NCBI RefSeq assembly: GCF_022815725.1 | Contig: NZ_JALGRF010000003.1 | Location: 124,001 to 188,000, forward strand | DNA length: 64,000 nucleotides | From: Streptomyces sp. APSN-46.1 | GTDB taxonomy: Bacteria; Actinomycetota; Actinomycetes; Streptomycetales; Streptomycetaceae | Reading direction: 5' to 3' | In this document: positions 38,323-47,787 of the stretch, in pieces | Position numbering within the stretch: the first letter of the stretch is position 1 | Layout of the letters: every line of letters starts with the position of its first letter | Translations under genes and position numbers: made by a program | Notes under the pieces: generated by a model | Seen by the model: the letters and a program-made list of their open reading frames with translations, nothing else | Databases searched by the model: none | Told to the model about the DNA's origin: nothing

Positions 38323-38390
38323 GCGTTACGGCCGAGGTGTTACGGCCATGGCGTTACGGCCATGGCGTTACGGCCGAAGCGTTACTTCGG
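38323..38390. repeat. 14-bp tandem repeat, about five units (GCGTTACGGCCATG)
   Basis: Units begin at 38323, 38337, 38351, 38365 and 38379; the last is partial and runs into the stop codon of the lipoprotein gene (TAA at 38382-38384, minus strand). The repeat lies in the 154-bp gap between the lipoprotein and the methyltransferase. Confidence 0.7.
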
Positions 38391-38945
38391 GGGCGAGGGC
38401 ACGGTGACCTGGCAGCCCTTCTGGCTGTTCATCACCTTGTCCAGACCGCCCGCCTTGAGCTTGGCGAGTGCTTCCTCGCCGCCCTTGGTGGCCTCGGCGA
38501 GGCCGTTGGCCACGTCCTTGAGGCCCTCGGCGAACTTGTTCTGGTCCTTGGCGTCGAGGGCGTCCACCTTGACCTTGAGTTCGGCATAGCCCTTGGACGT
38601 GTCCTCGAAGCCCTTCACGGCGGCGTCCTGGGTCGCCTGGCCGTCCTCGACCGGCGGGACCCCCGCCGCGGACAGCGCGCCGCCCATCGACTTGTAGGAG
38701 TCGGACATGGTCTGGAAGGCCTCGGAGTCCGTCTTCTGGACCTCCTCGGGCTTGTTGTTCTCCGACGACACGCGCTTGATGTCGGCGTTCGCCGCCTCGA
38801 TCTTCTTCAGCTCGGGCTGCCAGGCGTCGCAGACCTTCTTGGCCCAGGCGTCGGCCTTCTTGTCGCCGTCGTCCCCGCCGCATCCGGACAGGGCGAGGAT
38901 CAGTACCGCACCGCCGGACACCGCGGCCGCAAACTTCTTGTTCAC
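38382..38945 (-). CDS. Small helical lipoprotein, function unknown
   Basis: 187 residues from GTG 38945, which has an AAGGGA box 9 nt upstream. A lipoprotein signal MNKKFAAAVSGGAVLILALSGC is followed by GGDDGDKKAD and a soluble, Lys/Glu/Ala-rich helical domain with two widely spaced cysteines (VCDAW, KGCQV). No known fold is recognised. The last codons overlap a tandem repeat. Confidence 0.8.
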   Translation of the reverse strand: MNKKFAAAVSGGAVLILALSGCGGDDGDKKADAWAKKVCDAWQPELKKIEAANADIKRVSSENNKPEEVQKTDSEAFQTMSDSYKSMGGALSAAGVPPVEDGQATQDAAVKGFEDTSKGYAELKVKVDALDAKDQNKFAEGLKDVANGLAEATKGGEEALAKLKAGGLDKVMNSQKGCQVTVPSPPK

Positions 38946-39084
38946 CGGATTGGTCCCTTCGAAGGCTCTCGGCCGGAAGATACACGCCCTCCATCCGGCC
39001 ACGCGGAAAGGCGGACAGACGGCGCGTCAGTCCGCGCCGCCTGTCCGCCGTTCGGGCGTGTCTTCGAGCCGGTGGGCCCTACGG

Positions 39085-41502
39085 TCAGGAGACCACCGCC
39101 GGGTCGGCCGACTGGGCCACCCGCCCGGCGGTCGCGGCCTCGTCCTCGCCGCTCTCGCCGTCCTCGCCGACCGCGATGCCGCGGCGCTTGGAGACGTACA
39201 CCGCGCCGATGATGACGCCGATCGCGAGGACCGCGACGATCGCCCGCACGGTCGCGCTGGTGTCCGGGCCGTAGCTGAACTGCACGACGGCCGGGGCGAT
39301 CAGCAGCGCCACCAGGTTCATGACCTTGAGCAGCGGGTTGATCGCGGGACCGGCGGTGTCCTTGAACGGGTCGCCGACCGTGTCGCCGATGACGGTCGCG
39401 GCGTGGGCCTCGCTGCCCTTGCCGCCGTGGTGGCCGTCCTCGACGAGCTTCTTCGCGTTGTCCCACGCGCCGCCGGAGTTGGCGAGGAAGACCGCCATCA
39501 GGGTGCCGGTGCCGATGGCGCCCGCGAGGAAGGAGCCGAGCGCGCCGACGCCGAGGCTGAAGCCCACCGCGATCGGGGTGAGGACGGCGAGCAGGCCGGG
39601 CGTGGCGAGCTCGCGCAGCGCGTCCTTGGTGCAGATGTCCACGACGCGGCCGTACTCGGGCTTCTCCGAGTAGTCCATGATCCCGGGGTGCTCGCGGAAC
39701 TGGCGGCGCACCTCGTAGACGACGGCGCCCGCGGAGCGGGAGACGGCGTTGATGGCGAGGCCGGAGAACAGGAACACGACGGCCGCGCCCAGGATCAGCC
39801 CGACCAGGTTGTTCGGCTGGGCGATGTCCAGACTGAGGTTCATCTCCCCGGCCTTGGCGCCGACCTCCTTGATCGCGCCCGCGATGGCGTCGTTGTACGA
39901 GCCGAAGAGCGCGGCCGCGGCGAGCACGGCGGTGGCGATGGCGATGCCCTTGGTGATGGCCTTGGTGGTGTTGCCGACGGCGTCGAGGTCGGTCAGGACC
40001 TGCGCGCCGGCGCCCTGGACGTCGCCGGACATCTCGGCGATGCCCTGGGCGTTGTCGGAGACGGGGCCGAAGGTGTCCATGGCGACGATGACGCCGACGG
40101 TGGTGAGCAGGCCGGTGCCGGCCAGGGCCACCGCGAAGAGGGCGAGCATGATCGACGTGCCGCCGAGCAGGAACGCCCCGTAGACGCCGAGGCCGATGAG
40201 CAGCGCGGTGTAGACGGCGGACTCCAGGCCGACCGAGATGCCGGCGAGGATGACGGTGGCCGCGCCGGTCAGGGAGGACTTTCCGATGTCCCGGACGGGA
40301 CGGCGGTTGGTCTCGGTGAAGTAGCCGGTCAGTTGCTGGATCAGGGCCGCGAGCACGATGCCGATGGCCACGGCGATGAGGGCCAGGACGCGCGGGTCGC
40401 CGGCATGGTTCAAGATCGCGGCGTCCTCGACGCCGACGAGCTCCTTGTAGGTCGCGGGCAGGTACGCGTAGACGGCGATCGCGACGAGCCCCAGGGAGAT
40501 CACGGCGGAGATGAAGAAGCCGCGGTTGATGGCGGTCATTCCGCTGCGGTCGCTGCGGCGCGGGGAGACCGCGAAGATGCCGATCATCGCGGTGACGACG
40601 CCGATGGCGGGGACGATCAGCGGGAACGCGAGGCCGAGGTCGCCGAAGGCGGCCTTGCCGAGGATGAGCGCGGCAACGAGCGTGACGGCGTACGACTCGA
40701 AGAGGTCGGCCGCCATTCCGGCGCAGTCGCCGACGTTGTCGCCCACATTGTCGGCGATGGTCGCGGCATTGCGCGGATCGTCCTCCGGAATGCCCTGCTC
40801 GACCTTGCCGACCAGGTCGGCGCCGACGTCGGCGGCCTTGGTGAAGATGCCGCCGCCGACGCGCATGAACATCGCGATCAGCGCGGCGCCGAGGCCGAAG
40901 CCCTCCAGGACCTTGGGGGCATCGGCGGCGTAGACCAGGACGACGCAGGAGGCGCCGAGCAGGCCGAGGCCGACGGTGAACATGCCGACCACGCCGCCCG
41001 TACGGAAGGCGATCTTCATCGCCTTGTGGGAAACCTCGGTCAGGTCCTTGGCGGGCTCGCCCTCGGCGGGGGTGGCCTCGCGGGCCGCGGCGGCGACGCG
41101 GACGTTGGCCCGGACCGCCAGCCGCATGCCGATGTAGCCGGTGGCGGCGGAGAAGAGGGCGCCGACGAGGAAGAAAGCGGACCGGCCGGACCGCTGCGTC
41201 CAGTCGTCGGCGGGGAGCAGGAAGAGCAGGAAGAAGACCACGACGGCGAAGATGCCGAGAGTGCGCAGCTGCCGGCCGAGGTAGGCGTTGGCGCCTTCCT
41301 GGACGGCCGCGGCGATCTTTCTCATGCCGTCGGTTCCCTCGTCGGCGGCGAGGACCTGGCGGACCAGGATCTGCGCGACGACGAGTGCGGCGATGGCCAC
41401 GGCCGCAATGACGATCACGATGAGCCGATTGTCATCAGTGAGTACTGCGGATGCCAGATCAGAGGTGCGATCGGGCGCGAAAGGGGTGAAGAGCCCCGTC
41501 AT
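39085..41502 (-). CDS. hppA: Proton-translocating inorganic pyrophosphatase, K+-independent type
   Basis: 805 residues from ATG 41502, preceded by a near-perfect AAGGAGGA ribosome-binding site. It has about 16 membrane segments. Signature blocks include GGGIFTKAADVGADLVGKVE (substrate loop), ADNVGDNVGDCAGMAADLFE and, near the end, IGDTVGDPFKDTAGPAINPL. The sequence GNTTKAITKG carries Lys where K+-dependent enzymes have Ala, marking the K+-independent H+-pumping class. It couples PPi hydrolysis to proton export. The C-terminus is a short acidic cytoplasmic tail. Confidence 0.96.
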   Translation of the reverse strand: MTGLFTPFAPDRTSDLASAVLTDDNRLIVIVIAAVAIAALVVAQILVRQVLAADEGTDGMRKIAAAVQEGANAYLGRQLRTLGIFAVVVFFLLFLLPADDWTQRSGRSAFFLVGALFSAATGYIGMRLAVRANVRVAAAAREATPAEGEPAKDLTEVSHKAMKIAFRTGGVVGMFTVGLGLLGASCVVLVYAADAPKVLEGFGLGAALIAMFMRVGGGIFTKAADVGADLVGKVEQGIPEDDPRNAATIADNVGDNVGDCAGMAADLFESYAVTLVAALILGKAAFGDLGLAFPLIVPAIGVVTAMIGIFAVSPRRSDRSGMTAINRGFFISAVISLGLVAIAVYAYLPATYKELVGVEDAAILNHAGDPRVLALIAVAIGIVLAALIQQLTGYFTETNRRPVRDIGKSSLTGAATVILAGISVGLESAVYTALLIGLGVYGAFLLGGTSIMLALFAVALAGTGLLTTVGVIVAMDTFGPVSDNAQGIAEMSGDVQGAGAQVLTDLDAVGNTTKAITKGIAIATAVLAAAALFGSYNDAIAGAIKEVGAKAGEMNLSLDIAQPNNLVGLILGAAVVFLFSGLAINAVSRSAGAVVYEVRRQFREHPGIMDYSEKPEYGRVVDICTKDALRELATPGLLAVLTPIAVGFSLGVGALGSFLAGAIGTGTLMAVFLANSGGAWDNAKKLVEDGHHGGKGSEAHAATVIGDTVGDPFKDTAGPAINPLLKVMNLVALLIAPAVVQFSYGPDTSATVRAIVAVLAIGVIIGAVYVSKRRGIAVGEDGESGEDEAATAGRVAQSADPAVVS

Positions 41503-41872
41503 TCGTCCTCCTTGACGTGATGAGCTCAAGATGTGGACGGATTGTAGGGAGCGCGCCCCGATCAAAACAGTACGCGTGAAACGGAATTGGCCGTCTCTTG
41601 CCCCTCACCAATAGATCGCGTCACTCCAGTACCCTCGAAATGAGTAATGGGGCAAAAGCATTGACGCTTGATCAATTACCTGAGCGGCGATCGCGGGGGC
41701 ATGAAGCGGGCATGAAAAAGGCCCTGCTCGACAGGGCCCCGAATAAGATCAAACGATATGAGGTCGTAGGAGAAGCGTACGAGAGAGGGCGAGCGGGGAA
41801 GGAGATGGGCGTACGAGAGTTACGCGCGGGCGCTGCGAAACGCCCGGCTCCGATCCCCTCGGCGCGGAGGCG
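41503..41872. other. Intergenic region upstream of hppA
   Basis: 370 bp with no supportable gene. It is relatively AT-rich near 41560-41770 and probably carries the hppA promoter. It also forms the 3' flank of the anti-sigma gene, transcribed in the same direction. Confidence 0.4.
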
Positions 41873-42301
41873 CTACGCCACCTCGGTCGCGCCGGACACG
41901 GGCCAGCTCATCCTGATGGTTCCGCCCGACGCCCCGGTGGTCACCTCGACATCGTCGACGAGCCCGCTGATCACCGCGAGGCCCATCTCGTCCTCCCCGT
42001 CGGCGTCCGGGTCCAGGGCGGCGGTGATGCCGGACACGGCCTCGGCGGGGCCCGGCACCTCGTCTCCGACCTCGATGGAGAAGGTCTTCTCCTCCTCGGT
42101 CAGCACCACCCGGACGGGCGCGGTCAGCGCGTTGACGCGATGCAGCCCGACAGCCCGGGAGCAGGCCTCGCCCACGGCGAGGCGGACCTCGTCGAGCAGG
42201 GCTTCCTCAACACCGGCCCGGCGCGCCACGGCGGCCGCGACCAGGCGGGCCGTCCGGACGTGTTCGGGCTGGGCGCTGAAGCGCAGTTCAACGGTGGCCA
42301 T
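41873..42301 (-). CDS. Anti-sigma factor, RsbW-like HATPase (BldG partner)
   Basis: 142 residues with a GHKL/HATPase_c_2 fold: LDEVRLAVGEACSRAVGLHR (N-box), EVGDEVPGP (G1-like) and DEMGLAVISGLVDDVEV (G2-like). It lacks kinase-domain extras, as expected for an anti-sigma kinase. It lies 89 bp downstream of bldG on the same strand. In S. coelicolor the co-transcribed partner (ApgA, SCO3548) is bound and counteracted by BldG. Which sigma factor it binds cannot be read from sequence. Confidence 0.88.
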   Translation of the reverse strand: MATVELRFSAQPEHVRTARLVAAAVARRAGVEEALLDEVRLAVGEACSRAVGLHRVNALTAPVRVVLTEEEKTFSIEVGDEVPGPAEAVSGITAALDPDADGEDEMGLAVISGLVDDVEVTTGASGGTIRMSWPVSGATEVA

Positions 42302-42390
42302 GCGCGTCCCCCTCGGACTACGGGCGTGCCTTGACAGGGGCCCGGACCGACGGACGGTCCGGTACCCCCGCTCCTTCGTACAAGGAGCCG

Positions 42391-42732
42391 TCAGTCGGTG
42401 GCGTTGACGGCGTCTTCCACCGTGGTGTGGATCGGGAACACCTTGGTCAGACCGGTGATGCGGAAGATCTTCAGGATGCGCTCCTGGTTGCAGACCAGCC
42501 GCAGCGAGCCCTCGTGCGCGCGAACGCGCTTGAGGCCTCCCACGAGCACACCGAGCCCGGTGGAGTCGAGGAAGTCCACTCGCTCCATATCGACAACCAG
42601 GTGGTAGCTGCCGTCGTTCACCAACTCGACCAACTGCTCGCGCAGCTTGGGCGCGGTATACACATCAATCTCGCCACCGACCTCCACGACCGTACGGTCG
42701 CCGACAGTGCGAGTCGACAGGGACAGGTCCAC
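42391..42732 (-). CDS. bldG: Anti-sigma factor antagonist BldG
   Basis: 113 residues, a STAS-domain protein: [40 protein letters not shown] and a C-terminal [18 protein letters not shown]. The phosphorylatable serine is Ser57 in DFLDSTGLG. BldG controls aerial growth and antibiotic production in Streptomyces through partner switching. The gene is divergent from a helicase gene with only 81 bp between the starts and is followed by its anti-sigma partner. Confidence 0.97.
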   Translation of the reverse strand: MDLSLSTRTVGDRTVVEVGGEIDVYTAPKLREQLVELVNDGSYHLVVDMERVDFLDSTGLGVLVGGLKRVRAHEGSLRLVCNQERILKIFRITGLTKVFPIHTTVEDAVNATD

Positions 42733-42813
42733 GGATCCTCCAGCACCTTGCTATCGAGCGGCGCCCCCCAGGGGCCTCCCCACCCGAAGGTAGGCGAGGG
42801 ATTGGCTGCCGCG

Positions 42814-45285
42814 ATGGCATTCAATCACTTACCGGCAGGCGCGCACGACGCCTTCGGACCATTGTCCCGCACGCCAGTGACACACTCGGTTCCAATGGCC
42901 AATACTCACCGCCCCGGTCCGCCCACGGCACCAACGGACCCTGGACCCGCCCCCGGCACGGTCCTGGACCGGCTGTCACGGGGGCCTTCCCGGGCTGCGC
43001 GCATCACCCATACGGAGCACTTGCCCCCTCGGGCGGGTCGTCATGCAGTCTGGCCCGACCGCATCCGAACGGATGTAGTAGCCGCCATTCAGGCCGCGGG
43101 GATCGAACATCCGTGGGAACACCAGGCCGCGGCCGCCGAGCACGCCCTGGACGGCGAGTCCGTGGTCGTCGCCACCGGCACCGCCTCGGGCAAGTCGCTG
43201 GCCTACCTGGCCCCCGTGCTCTCGGCCCTCGCGGACGGCGCCGAGGCCCCCACCGGGCGCGGCGCGACCGCCCTCTACCTGGCCCCCACCAAGGCCCTCG
43301 CGGCCGACCAGCGGCGCGCCGTACGCGCGCTCGCGGCCCCGCTGGGCAACGCGGTCCGGCCCGCCGTCTACGACGGGGACACGCCCGTCGAGGAACGCGA
43401 ATGGGTGCGCCAGTACGCCAACTACGTGCTGACCAACCCCGACATGCTGCACCGGGGGATCCTGCCGGCCCATCCGCGCTGGTCCTCGTTCCTCAAGGCC
43501 CTGCGCTACGTGGTCATCGACGAGTGCCACACCTACCGCGGCGTCTTCGGCTCCCATGTCGCACAGGTGCTGCGCCGCTTGCGGCGCCTGTGCGCCCGCT
43601 ACGGCTCCGACCCCGTCTTCCTGCTGGCCTCCGCCACCGCGAGCGACCCGGCGGCCGCCGCGTCCCGGCTGACCGGCGTACCGGTCACCGAGGTCGCCGA
43701 CGACGCCTCGCCGCGCGGGGAGGTGGTCTTCGCCCTGTGGGAGCCGCCGCTGCTGAGCGAGCTGCGCGGCGAGAAGGGCGCGCCGGTGCGGCGCACCGCC
43801 ACCGCCGAGACCGCCGACCTGCTGACCGACCTGGTCGTCCAGGGCGTCCGTACGGTGGCCTTCGTCCGCTCCCGGCGCGGCGCCGAGCTGATCGCCGTGA
43901 TCGCCCAGGAGCGGCTGGCCGAGGTGGACCGCTCGCTGCCCCGGCGGGTCGCCGCCTACCGGGGCGGCTACCTGCCGGAGGAGCGCCGGGCCCTGGAGCG
44001 GGCCCTGCACTCCGGCGAGCTGCTCGGGCTGGCCGCGACCACCGCCCTGGAGCTGGGCGTGGACGTCTCCGGCCTGGACGCCGTCCTGATCACCGGGTAC
44101 CCGGGGACCCGGGCCTCCCTGTGGCAGCAGGCGGGCCGCGCGGGGCGCTCCGGGCGGGGCGCCCTGGCCGTCCTGATCGCCCGGGACGACCCGCTGGACA
44201 CCTACCTGGTCCACCACCCCGAGGCGCTCTTCCGGCAGCCCGTGGAGGCCACCGTCCTGGACCCCGACAACCCGTACGTGCTGGCCCCGCACCTGTGCGC
44301 GGCCGCCGCCGAGCTGCCGCTGACGGAGGCGGACCTGACGCTGTTCGGCCCCGCCGCACGGGACCTCCTGCCGCAGCTGGAGGCGGCGAAACTGCTCCGC
44401 CGCCGGGCCACGGCCTGGCACTGGACCCGGCGCGAGCGGGCCTCGGACCTGACCGACATCCGGGGCGGCGGGGGCCGCCCGGTACAGATCGTCGAGGCCG
44501 GTACGGGCCGGCTGCTGGGCACGGTCGACGAATCCGCCGCCCACACCGCCGTCCACGACGGGGCCGTCCACCTCCACCAGGGCCGCACCTACCTGGTGAA
44601 ACACCTCGACCTGGAGGATTCGGTGGCCCTGGTCGAGGAGTCCAGCCCGCCCTTCTCCACCACGGCCCGCGACACCACCGCGATCTCCGTCCTGGAGACC
44701 GACACCGAGATCCCCTGGGGGCAGGGGCGGCTCTGCTTCGGCTCCGTCGAGGTCACCAACCAGGTCGTGTCGTACCTGCGCCGCAAGCTGATCACCGGCG
44801 AGGTGCTCGGCGAGGCCAAGCTGGACCTGCCGCCGCGCACCCTGCGCACCCGGGCCGTGTGGTGGACGGTGACCGAGGACCAGCTCGACGAGGCCCGGAT
44901 CAACCCGGAGATCCTCGGCGGGGCCCTGCACGCCGCCGAGCACGCCTCCATCGGCCTGCTGCCCCTGTTCGCCACCTGCGACCGCTGGGACATCGGCGGC
45001 GTCTCCGTCCCGCTGCACCCCGACACCCTCCTGCCGACCGTGTTCGTCTACGACGGCCACCCCGGCGGCGCCGGCTTCGCGGAGCGGGGCTTCCACACGG
45101 CGCACGCCTGGCTGGCGGCGACCCGCGACGCCATCGCCGCCTGCGAGTGCGAGGCCGGCTGCCCGTCCTGCATCCAGTCCCCCAAGTGCGGCAACGGCAA
45201 CGAGCCCCTCCACAAACGCGGCGCCATCCGCCTCCTCACCCGCCTCCTCTCCGAGGCCCCGCCCCACCCTGCCCCACCACCCTGA
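42814..45285 (+). CDS. DEAD/DEAH-box helicase with C-terminal DUF1998 (YprA/MrfA/Hrq1-like)
   Basis: 823 residues from ATG 42814; a later ATG at 42895 is possible. Helicase motifs: HQAAAAEHALDGESVVVATG, TASGKSLAYLAPVLSAL (Walker A variant), LYLAPTKALAADQ, YVVIDECHTYRGVFG (DECH), LLASATASD, GLAATTALELGVDVSGLDAV and QQAGRAGRSGRG. The C-terminal DUF1998 has HPGGAGFAERGF and CECEAGCPSCIQSPKCGNGN (Cys4). MrfA-type members take part in mitomycin repair. With the upstream start there is a TTA codon at codon 6 (42829-42831), which would make translation dependent on the bldA tRNA. It is divergent from bldG. Confidence 0.9.
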   Translation: MAFNHLPAGAHDAFGPLSRTPVTHSVPMANTHRPGPPTAPTDPGPAPGTVLDRLSRGPSRAARITHTEHLPPRAGRHAVWPDRIRTDVVAAIQAAGIEHPWEHQAAAAEHALDGESVVVATGTASGKSLAYLAPVLSALADGAEAPTGRGATALYLAPTKALAADQRRAVRALAAPLGNAVRPAVYDGDTPVEEREWVRQYANYVLTNPDMLHRGILPAHPRWSSFLKALRYVVIDECHTYRGVFGSHVAQVLRRLRRLCARYGSDPVFLLASATASDPAAAASRLTGVPVTEVADDASPRGEVVFALWEPPLLSELRGEKGAPVRRTATAETADLLTDLVVQGVRTVAFVRSRRGAELIAVIAQERLAEVDRSLPRRVAAYRGGYLPEERRALERALHSGELLGLAATTALELGVDVSGLDAVLITGYPGTRASLWQQAGRAGRSGRGALAVLIARDDPLDTYLVHHPEALFRQPVEATVLDPDNPYVLAPHLCAAAAELPLTEADLTLFGPAARDLLPQLEAAKLLRRRATAWHWTRRERASDLTDIRGGGGRPVQIVEAGTGRLLGTVDESAAHTAVHDGAVHLHQGRTYLVKHLDLEDSVALVEESSPPFSTTARDTTAISVLETDTEIPWGQGRLCFGSVEVTNQVVSYLRRKLITGEVLGEAKLDLPPRTLRTRAVWWTVTEDQLDEARINPEILGGALHAAEHASIGLLPLFATCDRWDIGGVSVPLHPDTLLPTVFVYDGHPGGAGFAERGFHTAHAWLAATRDAIAACECEAGCPSCIQSPKCGNGNEPLHKRGAIRLLTRLLSEAPPHPAPPP

Positions 45286-45963
45286 GCTCCTGGCCCCACC
45301 GCCCCGCGGAGCGGGCGCGTGCGGGTCGGGGCGACCTGCGGGGCGGGCGCTTGCGGGACGGGGCGACCTGCGGGGCGGGCGCTTGCGGGACGGGGCGGCC
45401 TGCGGGGCGGGCGCGTGCGGGACGGAGCAGCCTGCGGCGGGCGCGTGCGGCACGCGGCATGCGCCCACCGACCTGAGCCCCCGGCCCCACCACCCTGCGG
45501 GGTGGGCGCGTGCGGGGACGGGGCGACCTGCGGCGGGCTCGCGAGGCACGCGGCGTGTGGCACGGCATGGCTCCCGACCGCTATCGGCGGCCCGCGGGCG
45601 GGGCATCCGGGCCCGCGGGGCCGGGACCGGCCTGCGGCATGCGGGACCCGTGCGGCCCCGCAGGGCGGGCGCGCGCGGGACGGGGCGGCCCGCGGGGCGG
45701 GCGGGTGCGGGACGGGGCGGCCTGCGGCGGGCGCGTGCGGCACGCGGCGTGTGGCACGCGTGGCTCCCGACCGCTATCGGCTGCCCGCAGGCGGGGCATC
45801 CGGCCCGCGGGCGGGGCGTCCTGTTTGGAGCAACGTTCGCTGGTACCAGGTCCGAGTTCTTTTGGCTCCGACGCCCGTTCGACCGCCGGGCCGGTAATGG
45901 GCTGATGCACAGGCGTGACCTGCGAGAAGAGGCCGTCAGTGCCTCGGGTGAGTCGTCGGCTGT

Positions 45964-45998
45964 CGGTTCGAGGGTGGTACCAAAACACCCTGGAACCG
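45964..45998. other. Perfect-looking hairpin within the G-rich patch
   Basis: CGGTTCGAGGGTG (45964-45976) faces CACCCTGGAACCG (45986-45998) with a single mismatch and a 9-nt loop GTACCAAAA. It lies in a short island of normal composition (45838-46020). It could be a terminator or a protein-binding operator; no gene ends close by. Confidence 0.45.
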
Positions 45999-46109
45999 TG
46001 GTCCCGACGGAAGTGCTTGCAGATAGCGTCCGGCCCGCGGGGCCGGGACCGGGCTGCGGCCTGCGGGACACGTGCGGCCCCGCGGGGGGCGTCCGGCCCG
46101 GGCGGACCA

Positions 46110-46258
46110 GGTGGTGGCCCTGTGTGCGGGGCGGTGGGCGAACCACGGGCCGGAGCGCAGCCCGGGCAGGCACTAATGGCGGCCATACGGCGGACGGTGT
46201 CGGGTCCCGGCGGGCCGGGCGGCGCGGAGGCGGGGGTGCTGGCCGCAGCGGTGTTCGG
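46110..46258 (+). repeat. Inverted partial duplicate of tadB (source 50373-50522)
   Basis: Reads AGAQPGQALMAAIRRTVSGP then GGPGGAEAGVLAAAVFG, matching the TadB residues AGAQPGQALTAAIRRTVSGP. The nucleotide match is roughly 90% or more by eye over about 150 bp, in opposite orientation to the parent gene 4.2 kb away. Confidence 0.75.
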
Positions 46259-46465
46259 GGCGGGGCGTGCGGCCCGCGAGGCGGGGCCGGCCTGCGGCGT
46301 GCGGGACGGGGTGGCCTGCCGGGGGGGCCGGCTTGCGGGATGGGCGACGTGCGGGATGGGGCGGCGTGCGGGGTTGTCGGTGACTGCGGGCGGGGCTGTC
46401 GGCGGGCCGCCGCAGCCCGGGGCGCCGCCGCCCGCCCGCCCACCGAAGACCGCCGGAGAATCCCC

Positions 46466-47568
46466 ATGCCCGTGACCGCACGCCTCGTGACCACGCTGGC
46501 CGCCCCGCCGGCGCCGGTCGAGACCCATGCCTCGGAGGTGCTGAGCCAGTCAGGGACGACGGTCCTGACGGGGCGGGGCGACACCGAGCTCGTCTCCGCA
46601 CTCGTCCGCGTCGATCCGACGGCGCCCGCCGCCGCTGATCCGGCGGTCAGGTTTCCCGCTCCCTGGCCACGCCGCGTCGGTACCTGCACGGTGTCGCCCG
46701 GGCAGGACCTCGCCGTCTTCGCCGGAATCCACGCGCTGCGGGCGGTGGACCTCAGCGGGGCGGTCCGGTGGGAGGTCCGGCGCGGCTGCTGGGAGGGCTC
46801 CTGCGGGGCCGCACACGGCTCTTACGGGGAGTACGTGGACCGCGGGGACCATCTCTACCCGGACAGCGGCTCCGCGGCCTTCTCCGCCGACGGAGCGCTC
46901 GTCTGGGCCCATGTCCGCGGCCCCCTGGCCGGGAGCGCGGAGCTGCCGGAGTCGCCCGACGAGTGGCTGGTGATCGACGCCGTCGACGGGCAGGTCCTCG
47001 GCCGTGCGGACGGCGGCGGGCGGCTCGGGGCATGTCCCGCATCCGGATCCCCGGCAGATGGGCCTGTTCGTACGGGGAGGACCAGAACGGCGTGCCGCTG
47101 CGATGGGGCGCTCGGACGGCGAAACGCTAACCGTCGGCGGTGTCGGCAACGACGGCCAGGTCCTGGTCGCGGTGAGCCCGTCCGGCGACAGTCTCCTGAC
47201 CGTGGCCCACTACCAGGAAGCCCTCGCCCTGCTCCGCCTGGCGGACGGCTCGGTCGCGGCCGAGCTGCACGCCGAGTCCGCCGTGCCCCCGGCACCCCCA
47301 GGCCGACTCCGAGAACGCCCGGGCGCGGGTGCGCTGGGACTCCGCGTGCGGTTTCCTCGACGAGGACACCCTCATTGCGGGGACGGCAGGGTGGGACGAG
47401 GAGTTCGGCGAAGGCCGCCACTGGCTCCTCGACGCCCACCACCTCACGGTGAGCGGCCAGATCACCTACTCGTCCCCGCCCTCCGGCGCCCCGACGGCAC
47501 TGGGCGACGCCACCTGGGCCACGCTCTCGGAGGACCGCACCACCGTGCGCATCTGGACCCTGGACTGA
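46466..47568 (+). pseudogene. Beta-propeller-like protein of unknown function with two frameshifts
   Basis: ATG 46466, with GGAGAA 8 nt upstream, opens MPVTARLVTTLAAPPAPVET and runs sensibly through DLAVFAGIHALRAVDLSGAV and ALVWAHVRGPLAGSAELPES to about 47020. The sense frame then moves +1 (DGETLTVGGVGNDGQVLVAV, LLTVAHYQEALALLRLADGS) and again +1 near 47310 (CGFLDEDTLIAGTAGWDEEF, ATWATLSEDRTTVRIWTLD) to the TGA at 47566-47568. Repeated strand-turn-strand units with Trp/Asp suggest a WD40- or quinoprotein-like propeller of about 365 residues. Two lesions suggest decay; sequencing errors in G-rich DNA are the alternative. Confidence 0.6.
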
Positions 47569-47787
47569 CCCCCAGGAGCCCGTCGCCCCTCGACGAGTGA
47601 CCCGGGCAGACCCGCGCGAGCCCTAACCGCCTGACCGAAGGCCCCCAGCGCCTAGCAGAGCCGGACCCACCCGAGCACCGACCACCGAGCCGAAGACCCC
47701 ATCACCCGACGCCCGACGAAGACGGACCCCCGCGAGCACCGACCTCCAGGCCGAAGGCCCCACCACCGACCACCGGGCCGAAGCCAG

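Larger units (their letters stand above)
45300..46465. repeat. 1.2-kb ultra-G-rich patch of degenerate tandem repeats
   Basis: From 45317 a 32-bp unit (GGCGGGCGCTTGCGGGACGG plus GGCGACCTGCGG) recurs in tandem about four times, then drifts. Longer pieces containing GCTCCCGACCGCTATCGGC recur at about 45570 and 45761. Several long frames are open on both strands but encode only Gly/Ala/Arg/Cys-rich low-complexity sequence. I see no genuine gene. A 150-bp segment is an inverted copy of part of tadB. Confidence 0.65.

Noticed and set aside
42976..46689. Minus-strand open frame of over 1200 codons opposite the DUF1998 helicase and through the G-rich patch
   Set aside because: It lies antisense to a well-supported helicase and gives low-complexity Pro/Arg/Gly sequence elsewhere. 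High GC leaves few stop codons in such regions.
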